Positions 25,491-37,151 of a DNA stretch of 64,000 bases are shown piece after piece. The position numbers were made by a program, and so were the translations under genes. The notes under the pieces were generated by a model. It had not been told where the DNA came from. It ran no database searches and saw nothing but the letters and a program-made list of their open reading frames with translations. Positions within the stretch are counted from its first letter, which is position 1, and the number at the start of each line of letters is the position of its first letter. The DNA is taken from NCBI RefSeq assembly GCF_009727055.1, contig NC_052351.1, forward strand, positions 12,032,439-12,096,438. The letters run 5' to 3'. Source of the stretch: Benincasa hispida (lineage: Eukaryota; Streptophyta; Magnoliopsida; Cucurbitales; Cucurbitaceae).

Positions 25491-27655
25491 TTAGCAAACT
25501 TCATCACTTAGTTACTACATATGAGATCGCGCGTATGCGATACGGAGGCGCTAGCTAAGCGATCTCTTAGGCTATGGTGCTTTGCGACATTATAGTCGCT
25601 TAGATGATCATGAAAGGCGGGCGTTTTGCGAAGCGTGCTAAGCGATCGTGTACTTCAGGCTTCATCGGTTAGTAAAGGTACACGATCGTGTAGTAATAGC
25701 TAAATGATCGTTTAGATTTTTCTGAACGATTGTATAGTATATGTTAAACGATCGTTTAGCTCTAGGAGCGTTGGTAAATGATAGAGCAAAGCATTTGTTT
25801 TATCGTGTAGACGATCGTGGGGTGCTTAGTATACGATGGATAAAGGAGTGATGCTTTGCCCGAGCGGTTCAAAACCCGGTTCGCCTATTTGAACCGGAGA
25901 CTCCTTTTTGTGTAATACTTAGCTTTTCTTTTGTGTTTTTAAGGCAATTTTACCTGGTTCATGAACATTGGTTGTTTATACATGTGATTTATGGTAGTTA
26001 TATGCCAAAGTGTTTATCATATAGTTAAAACCCACCTTAGGTTGTGCAATTATTCATGCATCATGTATTATAATTGTTATAATATTGCATGAATAAATTA
26101 CTTAAAAGCATGAGCATGCATCATGAAATATAAGAGTTATATTTTGCATGCAGTGAGCATTATCATGCATCATCCTTTTATTATAAATGTTATAGTCTAA
26201 GGGAGAATGGAAGCATCTTTTGCTTGTTTCATTACGGTTTTGTATAAGTATTATATAAAAGAAGTAGCAATGAATGGACAATACATTAAGCATGACACTT
26301 AGGCTATTTATAAGCATTATCAATGCTTTGAATGTATTAGTTTCGCATTGTGGTGGTTGTTTCCGTTTATAAGTGTTATAAAGAAAATTAGACCTAAAAT
26401 CAATAATTCAAAGTTGCATGTGGACTTAGGGTGAACTCAAGTTTTTTAAAAGGATTTTAAAATTGTATTGAGATAGATCTAAGTTCAAATGGTTCTAAAT
26501 TGTTTAGTAACCTAGATTAATCTTTTAAAATCAATTTAATAGGATAAAATTGGTTGGAATAAAAGATTTAAATTTGTTGTAAACCTATCTATAAGGGACC
26601 TTTTGTCTAAGGTGGGTTCTGGCTAGGCTAGGGGTCTTAAGTTGACGGAAACGTAACACCCCTACCTGGGAAACTACCTGGAAAGGTGAATTAGATAGAT
26701 TTTTAACAAGCATACGACGATTTGGTCAAAGACTCTGTTAAAGAGTTTAATGGATGATGATCAAAAGTTGTTCGACTATCCAAGGTAAAAGTTACGCTTG
26801 GGAAAACCTAAAAGTCACTTAGTTAAAATCCTTAGCCGTGTTTTTTCTAAGTAAGCTAAACCCTAGGTTATAAAATACTCAGCGGGAGGAAGAGGCATAT
26901 GAGATATGTCTATAATTCCATGCACGTTTCTCCCTGTATGTTCACACCGTGAGATTCATGCTTAGCCTTGTGGTGCCCAGGATGCATCCCTCTTCAGATG
27001 GTGTTTGCATTAGTCAATATCAAGGTGTACGGAGATAATATTTATAGTAAGTGGGTGAAGGGTGTGTGTCAACATGTCTTATGGTCTCTGTCATTGGTTC
27101 ACACCATGAGATTATTCTGTACGCCCTTGTGTCGCCTTCGAAGCGTCCCCCTTCGGATGGGTTTTGTGCAATTGGTCAATATCAAAGTGAACTCCAGAAA
27201 TGGATATGGTACTTTAAGTTTTGCCCCAATCGGATTTTTTCCCTTCAGATTGGCCTTTTGGGATGGACCTCTAGGGCTTAAAATGGTGGATTATATTTAC
27301 GGGAGATTGTTAAGTAAGTTAATGATCTCTTGGCTAAATCAATGATGGCTAGTCTTTATAGGAGCAAGAGTTGTTCCGATATTAATGACTGGTTGAAAAC
27401 TTCTCAAGTCAGAGGAGGGATAACTGACCTCCCTTCAACGACTTTTGTTCTAAACCTTTGAAGCGTCATTGCGAAACTAGATGTCACAAGGGGTTCTTAT
27501 TAGTTTTGCTAAAACCTTATTGGATGTTGTTTTGTTTTACAACGGGTATTTGCTTAAAACCTAACGTAGGTCAATATGTTTTTCTTTTCAGAAACTCATT
27601 AGTATTTCCGTTTAAAGCTTTTATAAATGACCGATTTCTTACAGTGAAAAGAATC
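25491..27655 (+). mobile_element. Element 3 long 5' leader
   Basis: This ~2.2-kb non-coding stretch corresponds block by block to the element 1 leader. Part of it (26930-27200) is a diverged tandem repeat, with 'ttcacaccgtgagat'/'ttcacaccatgagat' and 'gtgtttgcattagtcaatatcaa'-like copies. 27460-27650 matches the gag-proximal leader. Open frames in 26968-27345 are by-products of this repeat and show no protein family. Confidence 0.6.
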
Positions 27656-28975
27656 ATGTGAAACAAATTTCGTGGCAAACGACCTCGATCCCACTACTCT
27701 TTAAAAGAAGAGACAAGAGAGTAAATATGATTTATTGGTCTTGGAGACATATCTGGTAGAGAATGATGATTCTACCTGGATCCTCGATTCAAGTGCTACC
27801 AATCATGTCAGTTCCTCTAACCAAGGATTCAATTCCTAGCAAACGTTGCCACAGAGAAAGATGACTCTTCGAGTCGGTACTGGTGCGGTTGTTTCAGCTG
27901 TTACTGTAGGCAGGCTGAAGTTATTTGTTGACAAGAAATGTTATCTATTATTGGATAATGTTTTTGTAGTTCCTCATATTATTGGATTACGAGGAACTTA
28001 ATCTCAGTTTTTTGTCTCATTGAACAAGGCTACACCGTCTCCTTTCTGAGAATAAAATGTTTATTTTCAAGAATGGACTGGAGATTGGTTATGGTTCAAT
28101 GAAAAATAACTTATATGTACTAAGGTTGTTAGTCATAAAAGCCTTGTTTAACACTGAAATGTTCAATACGACAACAACAGCTAAAAGACTAAACGTTTCT
28201 CCAAAGGAAAACGCCCTTCTTTGGCATCTTAGGTTAGGTCATATCAACCTCAATAGGATTGAGAAGTTGGTGCAAAGTAGACTTCTAAAGAGTTTAGAAA
28301 AAAACTCCTTGCCGGTATGTGAATCATTCCTCGAAGGCAAGATGACCAAACGACCTTTTACTGGAAAAGGTTACAGAGCCAAAGAAGCCTTGAAGCTTGT
28401 ACATTCAGACCTCTGTGGTTCGATGAATATTAGAGCTTGAGGTGGGTATGAATATTTCATCTCTTTCATAGATGATTATTCAAGGTTTGGGTATCTCTTC
28501 CTAATGCAACGTAAGTCTGAAGCCCTTGAGAAGTTCAAGAAGTATAAGGCTGAAGTTGAAAACTTGTTAGGTAAGAAGATAAAAACACTACGATCTGATC
28601 GTGGTGGAGAATATATAGACCTTCAATTCCTAAATTATATGATAGAACATGGGATTGCATCCCAACTCTCGACCCCTGGTACACCTCAGCAGAATAGTGT
28701 ATCAGAAAGGAGAAACAAGACCTTGTTGAACGTGGTTCGGTCTATGATGAATTATGCTCATCTTCTAGACACGTTTTGGGGTTATACAATACAGACTGCA
28801 TGTTATATCCTGAACAACATTCCCTCGAAAAGTGCTTCTAAAACACCTTTTGAGTTATGGAGAGGACGTAAAGGTAGTTTACGTCACTTCAGGATTTGGG
28901 ACTGTCCGACACATGTGCTAGCGACTAACCAAAGAAGTTGGAATCGCATTCATAGGTTTGTCTCTTTGTAGGCTA
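27656..28975 (+). pseudogene. Element 3 protease and integrase remnant
   Basis: The gag ATG may be at 27656, but gag is almost wholly deleted. The frame picks up at the protease: LVLETYLVEND then STWILDSSATNHV near 27770-27810 (copia DSGAT motif with Ser for Gly). Next come the integrase zinc-binding segment (WHLRLGHINLNRIEKL, 28215-28265; CESFLEGK, where the second Cys is Phe) and the catalytic core with the expected acids: VHSDLCG near 28400, SDRGGEY near 28600, NSVSERRNKT near 28700. Stops (for example TGA at 28438) and frameshifts split it. Confidence 0.85.
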
Positions 28976-31971
28976 CCCCAAGGAAACGAGAGGTGGATAT
29001 TTCTATGATTCGAGTGAGAATAAAGTGTTTGTTTCCACTAATGCTATCTTCTTGGAAGAAGACCACAGGGATCATAAGCCACGAAGTAAGAACTCGTTTT
29101 ACAATAAGATCTCTAGTGAGACTAAGACTGTTAGGGCTTCAACAAGAATGTTTGCAGAGGACGGGACGTCTAGTCAACCAGCTCAAGAGTGAGACTGCCT
29201 CGACGTAGTGGGAGGTTATGAACCATGGATCGCTACATGGTATGACTGAAGCCAAAATGTCATTACAAATGAGATCCGTTGTCTTTTAAGAAAGTAATGA
29301 AGGATGTTGACAAGGATGAATGGGTTAAAGCCATGAACCAGGAAATGGAGTCTACATACTTCAATAATGCCTGGGAGCTTGTTGATTCACCTGATCGGGT
29401 AAGACCTATTGGGTGTAAGTGGCTCTACAAGCAAAAGAAAGGTGTAGATGGAAAGGTGCAAACCTTTAAGGCTAGGCTCGTGGCAAAGGGTTATACTCAG
29501 GTTGAGGTAGTTGACTAAAAGGAAACTTTCTCACCTGTTGTCATGCTGAAGTCTATCCAGATTCTCCTGTCCATAGCCACATTTTATGATTATGAAATAT
29601 AGAAAATGGACGTCAAGACTGCTTTTCTTAATGATAATCTTGAGGAGACCATCTATATGACTCAACCAGAGGGATTCATCGTTTCAGATCAAGAACAAAG
29701 AGTTTGCAAGCTTAATAGGTCCATTTATGGGCTGAAACAAGTATCTCGATCTTGGAACATCAGATTTGACACTACTGTCAAGTCATTTGGCTTTGACCAG
29801 AACATTAATGAGCCTTGTGTTTACAAGAAGATCATCAACAGCTCAGTATCCTGTACTGTATGTGGATGATATCTTACTCATTTGGAATGATATATGGTGA
29901 TAACTTGTTGAAATACAAGTTATTTTTGCTCTTAAGTTGGAACAACTAAGGTTTTTAATGATAAATTCTCCTCATTTTTAGAAGAAACGCATGGATTTAT
30001 TCAAACGTTAGCAAACTCATACAAAAGAAGTTTTATTACTAAATATTGCGACACTGACGCATTGTATTACAGGATTTCAACGCAAGGATTAATGCTAATG
30101 CATTAGACAAGTGCCGCAGGAAAAGCTCTAATGCATGGGCCATGCGTTGGAGGGAGTTCAATGTAGAAAAGATTCATTACTTCAGGCTGATTGTGTCACA
30201 TCACCACTTGCAAGTATGGGCACCTGCAGCAGGCGGCGTCTGAAAAGCTTCCACGCAGTAGACGACGTCTGAAAAGCTTCCGAGAGTCAAGCGGCTAATC
30301 AGGGCATGGACTTTAATGCTGCCTATTCACCAAATGAACGTGACCAACACCTATAAATAGATGAAGTCCCTCCAGAGTCAAGAAGTTCGAAAATTATCAA
30401 GATCCTTACTCTCTGTATATTATAGACATAGTTTTAGTTCTTAGAAGTTGTGTTATGGTGCCAGACGATCAGAAGGGTTGAAAACCACCACTACCGCCGG
30501 TCAGGGAGTGGAGGAAGCTACTCTTGAGAAAGACACTTCATCCAATTCCTATTTAAGTGATTGTACACAACGAGATTGAGCCAAAGAAATACAAGAGATT
30601 GTATTCTTTGGCTTGACTATGTTTCTTTCATCTCATTTATTGCTTTCATTTCATTTGATTAAATATTGCTTTTGTAAAGACTCTTTGTTTCTTTACAAAA
30701 TCCATATATTTGATCCATCATACTTACCATTGTTTATTTCTTGTTTATGTTGAATGCATTAATACTTTATGCCAAACTTCATTCCAACGCTCAAGCCAAC
30801 TTGAAAAATTGGTAAAAAGCATATTTAACTTAGATTGTTCGAGAGAATAACTAAGCTGCATCAAGTAGAACGCATAGTACAGTTAGAGATAGACTTACTG
30901 GTGTCTATTGCATTCTGTGTTAGACGCATGCATCCTAGAGATAGGTTTTGTATGTTATTCAAATTGAGAAATGTTGAATGAAGTCTAAAGCATGAACAAA
31001 AGATAAGCAAATCACTCCATCCCATCCACATCACATCCTTGTTTGTGTACATTCATCTTAGATCGACGTGTCCACTTACATTAAACTCCATTCTCACATG
31101 ATCCATCACTAACTACTCAACACTTTTGCATCTCTTGCACAGGCACATCAATTTAGTGTAAATAACACATTTCTCACATTTATTTAGGAAAAACCCCTAC
31201 AATAGATACAACGCAAGGTCTGCGTTTGGTTAATTGAATCCCTGAGTTCGACCTTGGACTTACCAGGAACCTAAATTAGAATTATACTTGGGTCTGGTTT
31301 AGGAAAACTTGAACGTCATTAGGAGTTGTGTGCGTTCTGTTGCATATATCTGACGCCCCAACGTGTTACAATTACTTAAATGCATCAAAGCATAAATGCA
31401 TCACTTATACCTAGAACTTATTCTTCCAATTTATTTTATACAAAATACTCTTAGAGCGAATCATCATAGCAACGAACATAGGGTATCTAACTGACATTAA
31501 GAGTTGGTTAACTGCCCAGTTCCAAATGAATGATTTGGGTGAGGCAGAGTATGTTATCGGGATCCAGAATATTCTGGAACGCAAGAACAAACGGTTAGCC
31601 CTGTCTCAAGCATCGTATATTGATCAAATGTTGATCAGGTACAGGATGCAGGATTCCAAGAGGGGTTTGTTACCCCATCAGGCATGGAATCATTCTGTTT
31701 AAGGATCAATATCCTAAGACACCTCAAGAGGTTGAGGAGATGAGACGGATTCCCTATGCTAGGAATCTTGATGTATGCAATGTTGTATACCAGACCCGAC
31801 AATGCAGTAGGGATTGTCAGTCGGTATCAGTCCAATCCAGGATTTGATCACTGGACGGCGATCAAGACGATCCTCAAGTATCTTCGAAGAACGAGGGACT
31901 ACATGCTTATGTATGGAGATAAGGATCTAATCCTTACAGGATACACGGACTCTGACTTTCAGACCGATCGA
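28976..31971 (+). pseudogene. Element 3 RT and partial RNase H, split by insertion Y2
   Basis: RT begins near 29279 (DEWVKAMNQEME, GCKWLYKQKKGVDGK, KARLVAKGYTQVE), followed by MDVKTAFLN (29606) and YVDDILLI (YVDD at 29859-29870). The gypsy-like insertion starts just after. RT resumes at about 31478 (GYLTDIKSWLTAQFQM) and runs through LGEAEYVIGIQ to the RNase H start (TGYTDSDFQTD near 31935-31970). There it fuses to the interior of LTR K, removing the C-terminal half of RNase H. Several frameshifts are present. Confidence 0.85.
29889..31477 (+). mobile_element. Gypsy-like insertion Y2 in element 3 RT
   Basis: About 1.59 kb between the YVDDILLI and GYLTDIK motifs of RT. It begins TGGTGATAACTTGTTGAAATAC and ends near GAACA. 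It has a TATA-like 'cctataaatagatg' near 30350, 'aacgca' words, and the 'ccctgagttcgacc' block near 31235 typical of gypsy LTR ends. It is the same family and orientation as 12810-14722. No ORF of a known domain is present. The flanking duplication is decayed and not certain. Confidence 0.55.
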
Positions 31972-33984
31972 GCTTCTCACATTTACTCATATCCAATAAA
32001 CAAAGTTCCTTGGTTATCTTATGTAAACTTAAGCATGTATATGTGATATACAAGTGAATCGTGTCATAAGTGATAATCTAAATAGATCTGTGGTATAATG
32101 ATTAAGGTGGGATACCTGATCCTGATGACACTACGGATACGGCCCGCTTTGTAGAGGTTTGCAAGTGTTGTAAACTACTACAGATGGTAGATCCTGACCA
32201 TTCATGTGAAGACGTACGAGCGAGGGTGTCCTATACAAAGAGTTTGTATAAGACCTGGACCACGAAATGACTAGACTCTGTATATAACGCCGTTGATACT
32301 AGAGATTTGCATCTCACCTAAACGACCATAGGTGACACGACCTCAATCCTGAATGTTTTGGGAACTTCTGCCTTTGGGGGTGGTCCTTTGATTAGTATGG
32401 GAGAGAGTGACCAGATTACCAACTCAACAGCCTACCTTTTTGGGACTTGTCTGATCTGGGAGCTGGGAACTCAATCCATAATATGAAATTCACTCCTTTC
32501 CCGAAGTAGGGATAAACCTTAAGGGCTGATTCTGGGGCTTGAACATAGTGACCACAACTTCTCTTTGGAAGAGAAGACCCAGTCATAGTTTGACTTTGAC
32601 TTATGTTCATTAGAGAGATCAGTGGTACTTAAGGAGACAGATGTAACTATAGGGGCATAACGGTTATTGGCCCAACTGTACTTACGTGCGATCTGTGAAG
32701 GGTTGTCGTATTGTTGATTAGTTAAGATGGACACATAATATATCTGTGGTAAGGAGAGTTCAGCTGTCGGTCTTTAGTGAAGTGTCTGGCAGTTAACAGA
32801 TGGTGGATCCCATGACTAAAGAGTTTAGTTAGTTATTCACGTACCGTTGGAGTTTCGAGCTACAAGTTCATGAGGTTCCCTTGGTAGCTCAATGAATTCA
32901 GTTGAGGATCAGTTCTAGGTGTTGATTTAAAATGTTCAAATTGACAAGAGATATTTTGATTATATATTATATAATCAGTATAATTTATGAGATACATCTA
33001 GTGGAGGATTGATGTAAATGAGATTTACATTAAGTACCATGGAATAGAAAAATAACTATGGTTTATATGTTTCATGAGATGAAATATTAAAACTATAGGT
33101 TATAAATATAGTATGATAAGTTGGTTATCATTTATATTTATAATAATCTTTTTTTAATAACAAATCAATGAGTGGTTATTGGATTCATGGTAAGTGAGTT
33201 TAAAAGGAAAGTGATTTTCCTATTTTGAAAAAATGATTTAAAAATGTTGAAAAGTTTTATAAAAAGTTTTTTGAGTTTTCTTCTCGTGTAAAAGAATAAT
33301 GTAGCCAGCAAGTAAATACGTTTACTAAATGCAACTGGGCAAGCTAAATGATGAAAGTGGGAGTAATGATCGTACAATATTTAAACGATCACATAGTTTT
33401 GCTAGACCATCGCTTGCCAAAAGTTAACTGTGTAATGTCTATAGGTGACAAACGTGCCTAAATGATGAGCTAGAACGATCGCATAGCTTTATTAAACGAT
33501 TGGGCATCGACCTGTATGATAGGTCTCTGCCATATATCCAGTGTGTACAATGGTTTTTTTTGTGTAACAAGTTGACATAAGATTTTGGATTTAAAAGATA
33601 AGATCGCCTTGTTGGTGGTGTCTTACTCAACTCGACACCGTCGAGGTTCTATGGAGGTCGTTCCTGTTGTTGCTGAGGAGTTCGTGGCCGAGGCGATCGT
33701 TGCGGATGAGTACGAAGAGTTCGTGCTATATTGCAGTCGTGTAGATCAAGCGTTCTAGGTTGCTATTATTCAAGCAGTCGTGCGCAACAGAGCATGGAGA
33801 CGCATCTTCAAATGTTCGTAGAGTTTTTCTCTTTTTTCATTTGAGTTTTTCATGCTATCATTTCTATATGAATTATATAACCGCTTGTTTGAAGTAGACT
33901 GTAAATTTAATGTTCATTCATGATTGTGATGTGGAATAATTGTTCTTCCACTAATCATGGAAATCTCGAATCCGATTTCCTTCA
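31972..33984 (+). mobile_element. LTR K: 3' LTR of element 3
   Basis: It lacks about the first 90 bases relative to LTR J: it begins at 'cacatttactcatatccaataaac', which corresponds to base ~23463 of J. It ends TTTCCTTCA at 33984. It also has small deletions in the 'cgatcg' motif region (33300-33500). Confidence 0.85.
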
Positions 33985-34514
33985 CCGTCTTCAATGGCAG
34001 AAATTCCCAACTCACTCAGGATTGAGGTCATGTTTCTATGGTCATCCTAGTGAAGTGAAGCCTTTGTCATGAACGGGGTTATATGACAAGACGTTAACAC
34101 TTCTTGGTCAGATCTTATACAAACTCTTTGTATAGGACACCCCCGCTCGCACGTCCGCACATGAATGATCAGGATTAGATCATCTGAAGCAAGTCTTAAC
34201 CTTTGTAACTATTCCACAAAGCGGGCCGCATCCGTAGTGTTACCAAGATAAGGCTTCCCTCCTATATCCATATACTATAGACCATTTTAATTATCACTCA
34301 AGACATGATCCACTTGTATGTCACCACATACATGCTTAAGTTACATACAGATAAATAGGGATTTTATGTTTATTGGTTTGTGGTAAAGCAAATAAAATAT
34401 CCAAATGTGCAAAGTCAATAAGTGAAGTAAATATCATATATTATACATCACAAGCATTCGTACAATCTATTTACAAACTACAGGATACGAGACTTTAGGG
34501 CATCAACCCCAATA
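33985..34514 (-). mobile_element. LTR N: remainder of LTR H (element 2 5' LTR)
   Basis: This continues LTR H after the element 3 insertion: 'cttcaatggcagaaattccc', the 'actcactcaggatt' and 'ctatggtcatcctagtgaa' blocks, then the LTR start 'gggcatcaaccccaata' at 34514. It is followed by the AGTTG target-site copy. Confidence 0.85.
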
Positions 34515-34519
34515 AGTTG

Positions 34520-34905
34520 CATGAGGATTTTGAATAAAAAAAGGGAATTCAAATCAGCTGAAGAAGGAGATGCAAAATTGGATTTTGCTGAAAACCAATT
34601 CTTCATTCTCTTGACACCAAAACCAGATAGCTCTCCTTAAAATTCCCTTGAAATCCTAGTCATTTTGGAGCCCACGATCCAATCTAAGCTCTTAGAGAAT
34701 AGTAAGAAATATCAAATGGTTGTTTTCAAGGATTTGGAAAGGAAAAACGAGCAAGATGTTGCGGAATTGAGGAGATCTTCAAAAGTAAAGCATTCTGAAA
34801 CCCTAAATGTATTTTTATGTTCATGCATGCTTGTTACTTAAATTAATGAAATTAGAGTGCCTAATGATTATGCTTGCTTCTGCTTCTTGCATGCTAGTTT
34901 TATCA
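34520..34905 (+). mobile_element. LTR O: 3' part of the solo LTR begun at 18181
   Basis: It carries on from the sequence interrupted at 19684 and ends TTTTATCA at 34905, followed by the CCCTA target-site copy. The 'tgaaattagagtgcctaatgat' end block is shared with LTRs A and B. Confidence 0.8.
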
Positions 34906-34910
34906 CCCTA

Positions 34911-36441
34911 TAAGTCAGAATGAACATAGCCAAGTATTTCTTTGTAGTATGCTGAGATTTTATAAAGCTTTTCCTAGTAGCTTTCCCTAATATGCAATGT
35001 TCACAAAAGGAAAGATGTTCAATGATCCTTTTAGGCAGTATACCTTACTTAGATAGAATTTACATCCTTTAGCACTGATATGTGACAATCTTTTGTACCA
35101 TAAGTCTGCTTCTGTCAAGGCTATTATAGAAATAGCATAGGATCCAATCATCATTTCTACTCCTCTAACAATATAAAAGTCATTTACTTTCTCACCAACC
35201 AAGACCATCTTAGAATCCTTAATAACCTCTATGATTCCATTCTTTCCCCTGAATTCACACCCTATGGAGTATAACATGCCCAAAGATATCAAATTTCTCT
35301 TGAGTAAGGGTACATGTCTAATATTTCTAAGAATCTTGACTGATCCATCTTTCAATTTTAAAGATACTGAACCAATTCCCTTGATCTTACAGGATTCATT
35401 GTTCCCCATATACACCAGCTCTCTATCTAAATCTTTGTAGATGTTAAACCAAGGTCTAAAAGGTGTTATATGAAAGGTACAACTAGAATCTAGTACCCAA
35501 TCATGCTTCCCTAAAGGACTTACCTGGTTGGTTTTATTCTTTCTAGAGGCTAAGGCATCAGAATAGAAGTATGAACCTTCGACAACAGAGGCTTCAGGCT
35601 GTTTTCCTTTATAATCCTTCTCCTTTTATTAATTCTTTCTTTTTAGACTATAACAATCTCTCATAAGATGTCCCTTCTTCTTACAGTAGATACACCTCAG
35701 TTTAGTTTTAGGCTTGTGTTCTTCACTAGGCTGCTGTTTACCACCTTTAGATTAGTTCTACTTGTTCTTGCCTTTGACAAATAGTCCTACATTAGGCTGT
35801 TTCTTCTTGATGACTTAAAGCTCTAACTCTCTAGTCCTTAATGGTGAAATAATGGCATCAGTGGTTATTGACTCTCTATCATATTTCAAGGCATTTTTCA
35901 CCTCCTTACAGGCTTCGAGTGAATTCAATAGGACAAAAGCTTTATTTTCATCACCAATCTTTTCCCCAAGGCTCTTGAACTCAGAAATTATTTTTAAACT
36001 CATCCAAATTTTCAAATAGTGTTTTAGCATAATCCATCTTGAATGTGAAGAATTTTTCTCTTAAAAACATCTTGTTAAGTAGATCTTTTGTGGCATAAAG
36101 ACCTTCTAGCTTAGTCCACACCTTATAAGTTGTGTCTTGGTCAATTACTTGTCTTAAGATGTTGTCATTAAGATTGAGAACTAATGTTCCATATCTTTTC
36201 TTTTTTGTGATGTAATTTTAGGAGCCAGAGTAGATGGATTCGAGAGGGCCTTGTGGACTTTCTGTTGTCCTAGTATAGCCTTGATTTTGGCCTTCCATAA
36301 GCCAAAATCACCCTTTCCATCAAATTTTTCTATTTCGAACCTTGCAACAACTACTTCTTGATCTAAAAACTAGTCTTGAATTACCAAGATTTATCTTCTT
36401 GAATATCTTGATGCTCCAAGAAAAGCTAATCTTATGATCTT
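34911..36441 (-). pseudogene. Element 4 gag, protease and integrase N-terminus
   Basis: Minus strand, right to left: gag (SLGEKIGDENKAFVLLNSL near 35970-35910), zinc-knuckle region near 35700-35650, GAG-pre-integrase and protease-proximal region (GIGSVSLKLKDGSVK, LRNIRHVPLLKRNLISLGML near 35380-35270), then the integrase zinc site (FCEHC, GKATRKSFIK near 34985-34940) and YVHSDL followed by TAG at about 34912. The last codon fits the Trp start of the WGPS sequence that continues at 18175. This fragment and 17169-18180 are therefore one polyprotein interrupted by the nest. Stops and shifts are present. Confidence 0.8.
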
Positions 36442-36454
36442 GGCTCTAATACCA
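36442..36454 (-). other. Primer-binding site of element 4
   Basis: The minus strand reads TGGTATTAGAGCC. It lies four bases inside the LTR end GCCCAACA and is one base from the usual TGGTATCAGAGCC. Confidence 0.85.
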
Positions 36455-36458
36455 GTTT

Positions 36459-37151
36459 TGTTGGGCTATCTCTTTTAATTTTTAGGTCCACAGAAACCAA
36501 CTGAAGTTCAAGTTATCTGCAAAGAAGGCCCAAATGGATTGAATTCTGATGCAATGGAAGCTTGATTGAAAGGAAGTGGTTGGTTTTACAAGATCGCGTA
36601 GATAGCGTTATCTCTATACATGTATGGGGATAAAATTCTGCTTCTTCATATCAAATTGATGAAAAGAAAAAATTCATTTGGTAAATATCCCCTCTCTCTC
36701 TTATCTACGATTATTTCAACTTCTTTTCATATTAGGGTTTCTTCAGCTAATTCTTTGTTGATTTTGCAGAGTTAAAATGTTGCATAGACAAACTAAAGAT
36801 GAAAGAAGGAAGAAGATGAACACATAAGAAGTAACGTGGTTCGGCCAAACATGCCTATATCCACGGGAAGGACTCTTTTATTTCTTGAAGATTGTTTAGA
36901 CTTGTAGTTTTTCTTTTACAATGTAATTTTTGCTTTCTTATGTAAACTAATCTAATTTTGGTATTTATAATTCATACCATATAAGTTACAAAATTGAAAA
37001 TTTTTTATGTAAAAGTATAAAAACTAGTCGTCGGATGTGTTTAGAGTTAGCTTCTTTAGGTATATTATGTTGAACCTCCAATCATACATACCTATAAGAG
37101 GAAGGGTAAAAAGGGAATCACACCAAATATTGTGGGAAGGGAAAATAACTG
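36459..37151 (-). mobile_element. 5' LTR of element 4 (possibly truncated)
   Basis: The inner end is TGTTGGGC at 36459 (minus strand ...GCCCAACA), adjacent to the PBS. Its sequence is unrelated to the ~2-kb LTR family. The outer end cannot be fixed, because another LTR starts at 37152; about 690 bp are visible. Confidence 0.6.

Larger units (their letters stand above)
23371..33984 (+). mobile_element. Element 3: plus-strand copia element nested in LTR H (composite)
   Basis: 5' LTR J (23371-25490), leader (25491-27655), protease, integrase, RT and partial RNase H (27656-31971, split by a gypsy-like insertion), and 3' LTR K (31972-33984). Termini are TGTTGGG and TTCCTTCA. Flanks are TCGTT (23366-23370) and CCGTC (33985-33989), which fit a single CCGTC TSD with two C-to-T changes. 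Nearly all of gag is deleted. A second deletion joins RNase H to about base 90 of the 3' LTR. Confidence 0.85.
19685..34514 (-). mobile_element. Element 2: internally deleted copia element (composite)
   Basis: A minus-strand element bounded by a perfect 5-bp TSD, AGTTG at 19680-19684 and 34515-34519. It contains the 3' LTR remnant 19685-20810, gag 20811-21637, a leader remnant, and a 5' LTR (21951-23370 plus 33985-34514). All of pol and the start of the 3' LTR are missing: gag joins the LTR interior directly at 20810/20811. The 5' LTR is split by element 3. The outer termini read TGAAAG (left) and CCAATA (right, family CCAACA). Confidence 0.85.

Noticed and set aside
26968..27345. 125-codon frame in the element 3 leader as a novel protein
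   Set aside because: It spans a diverged tandem repeat in non-coding leader; the aligned part of element 1 has no matching frame and no family is recognised.
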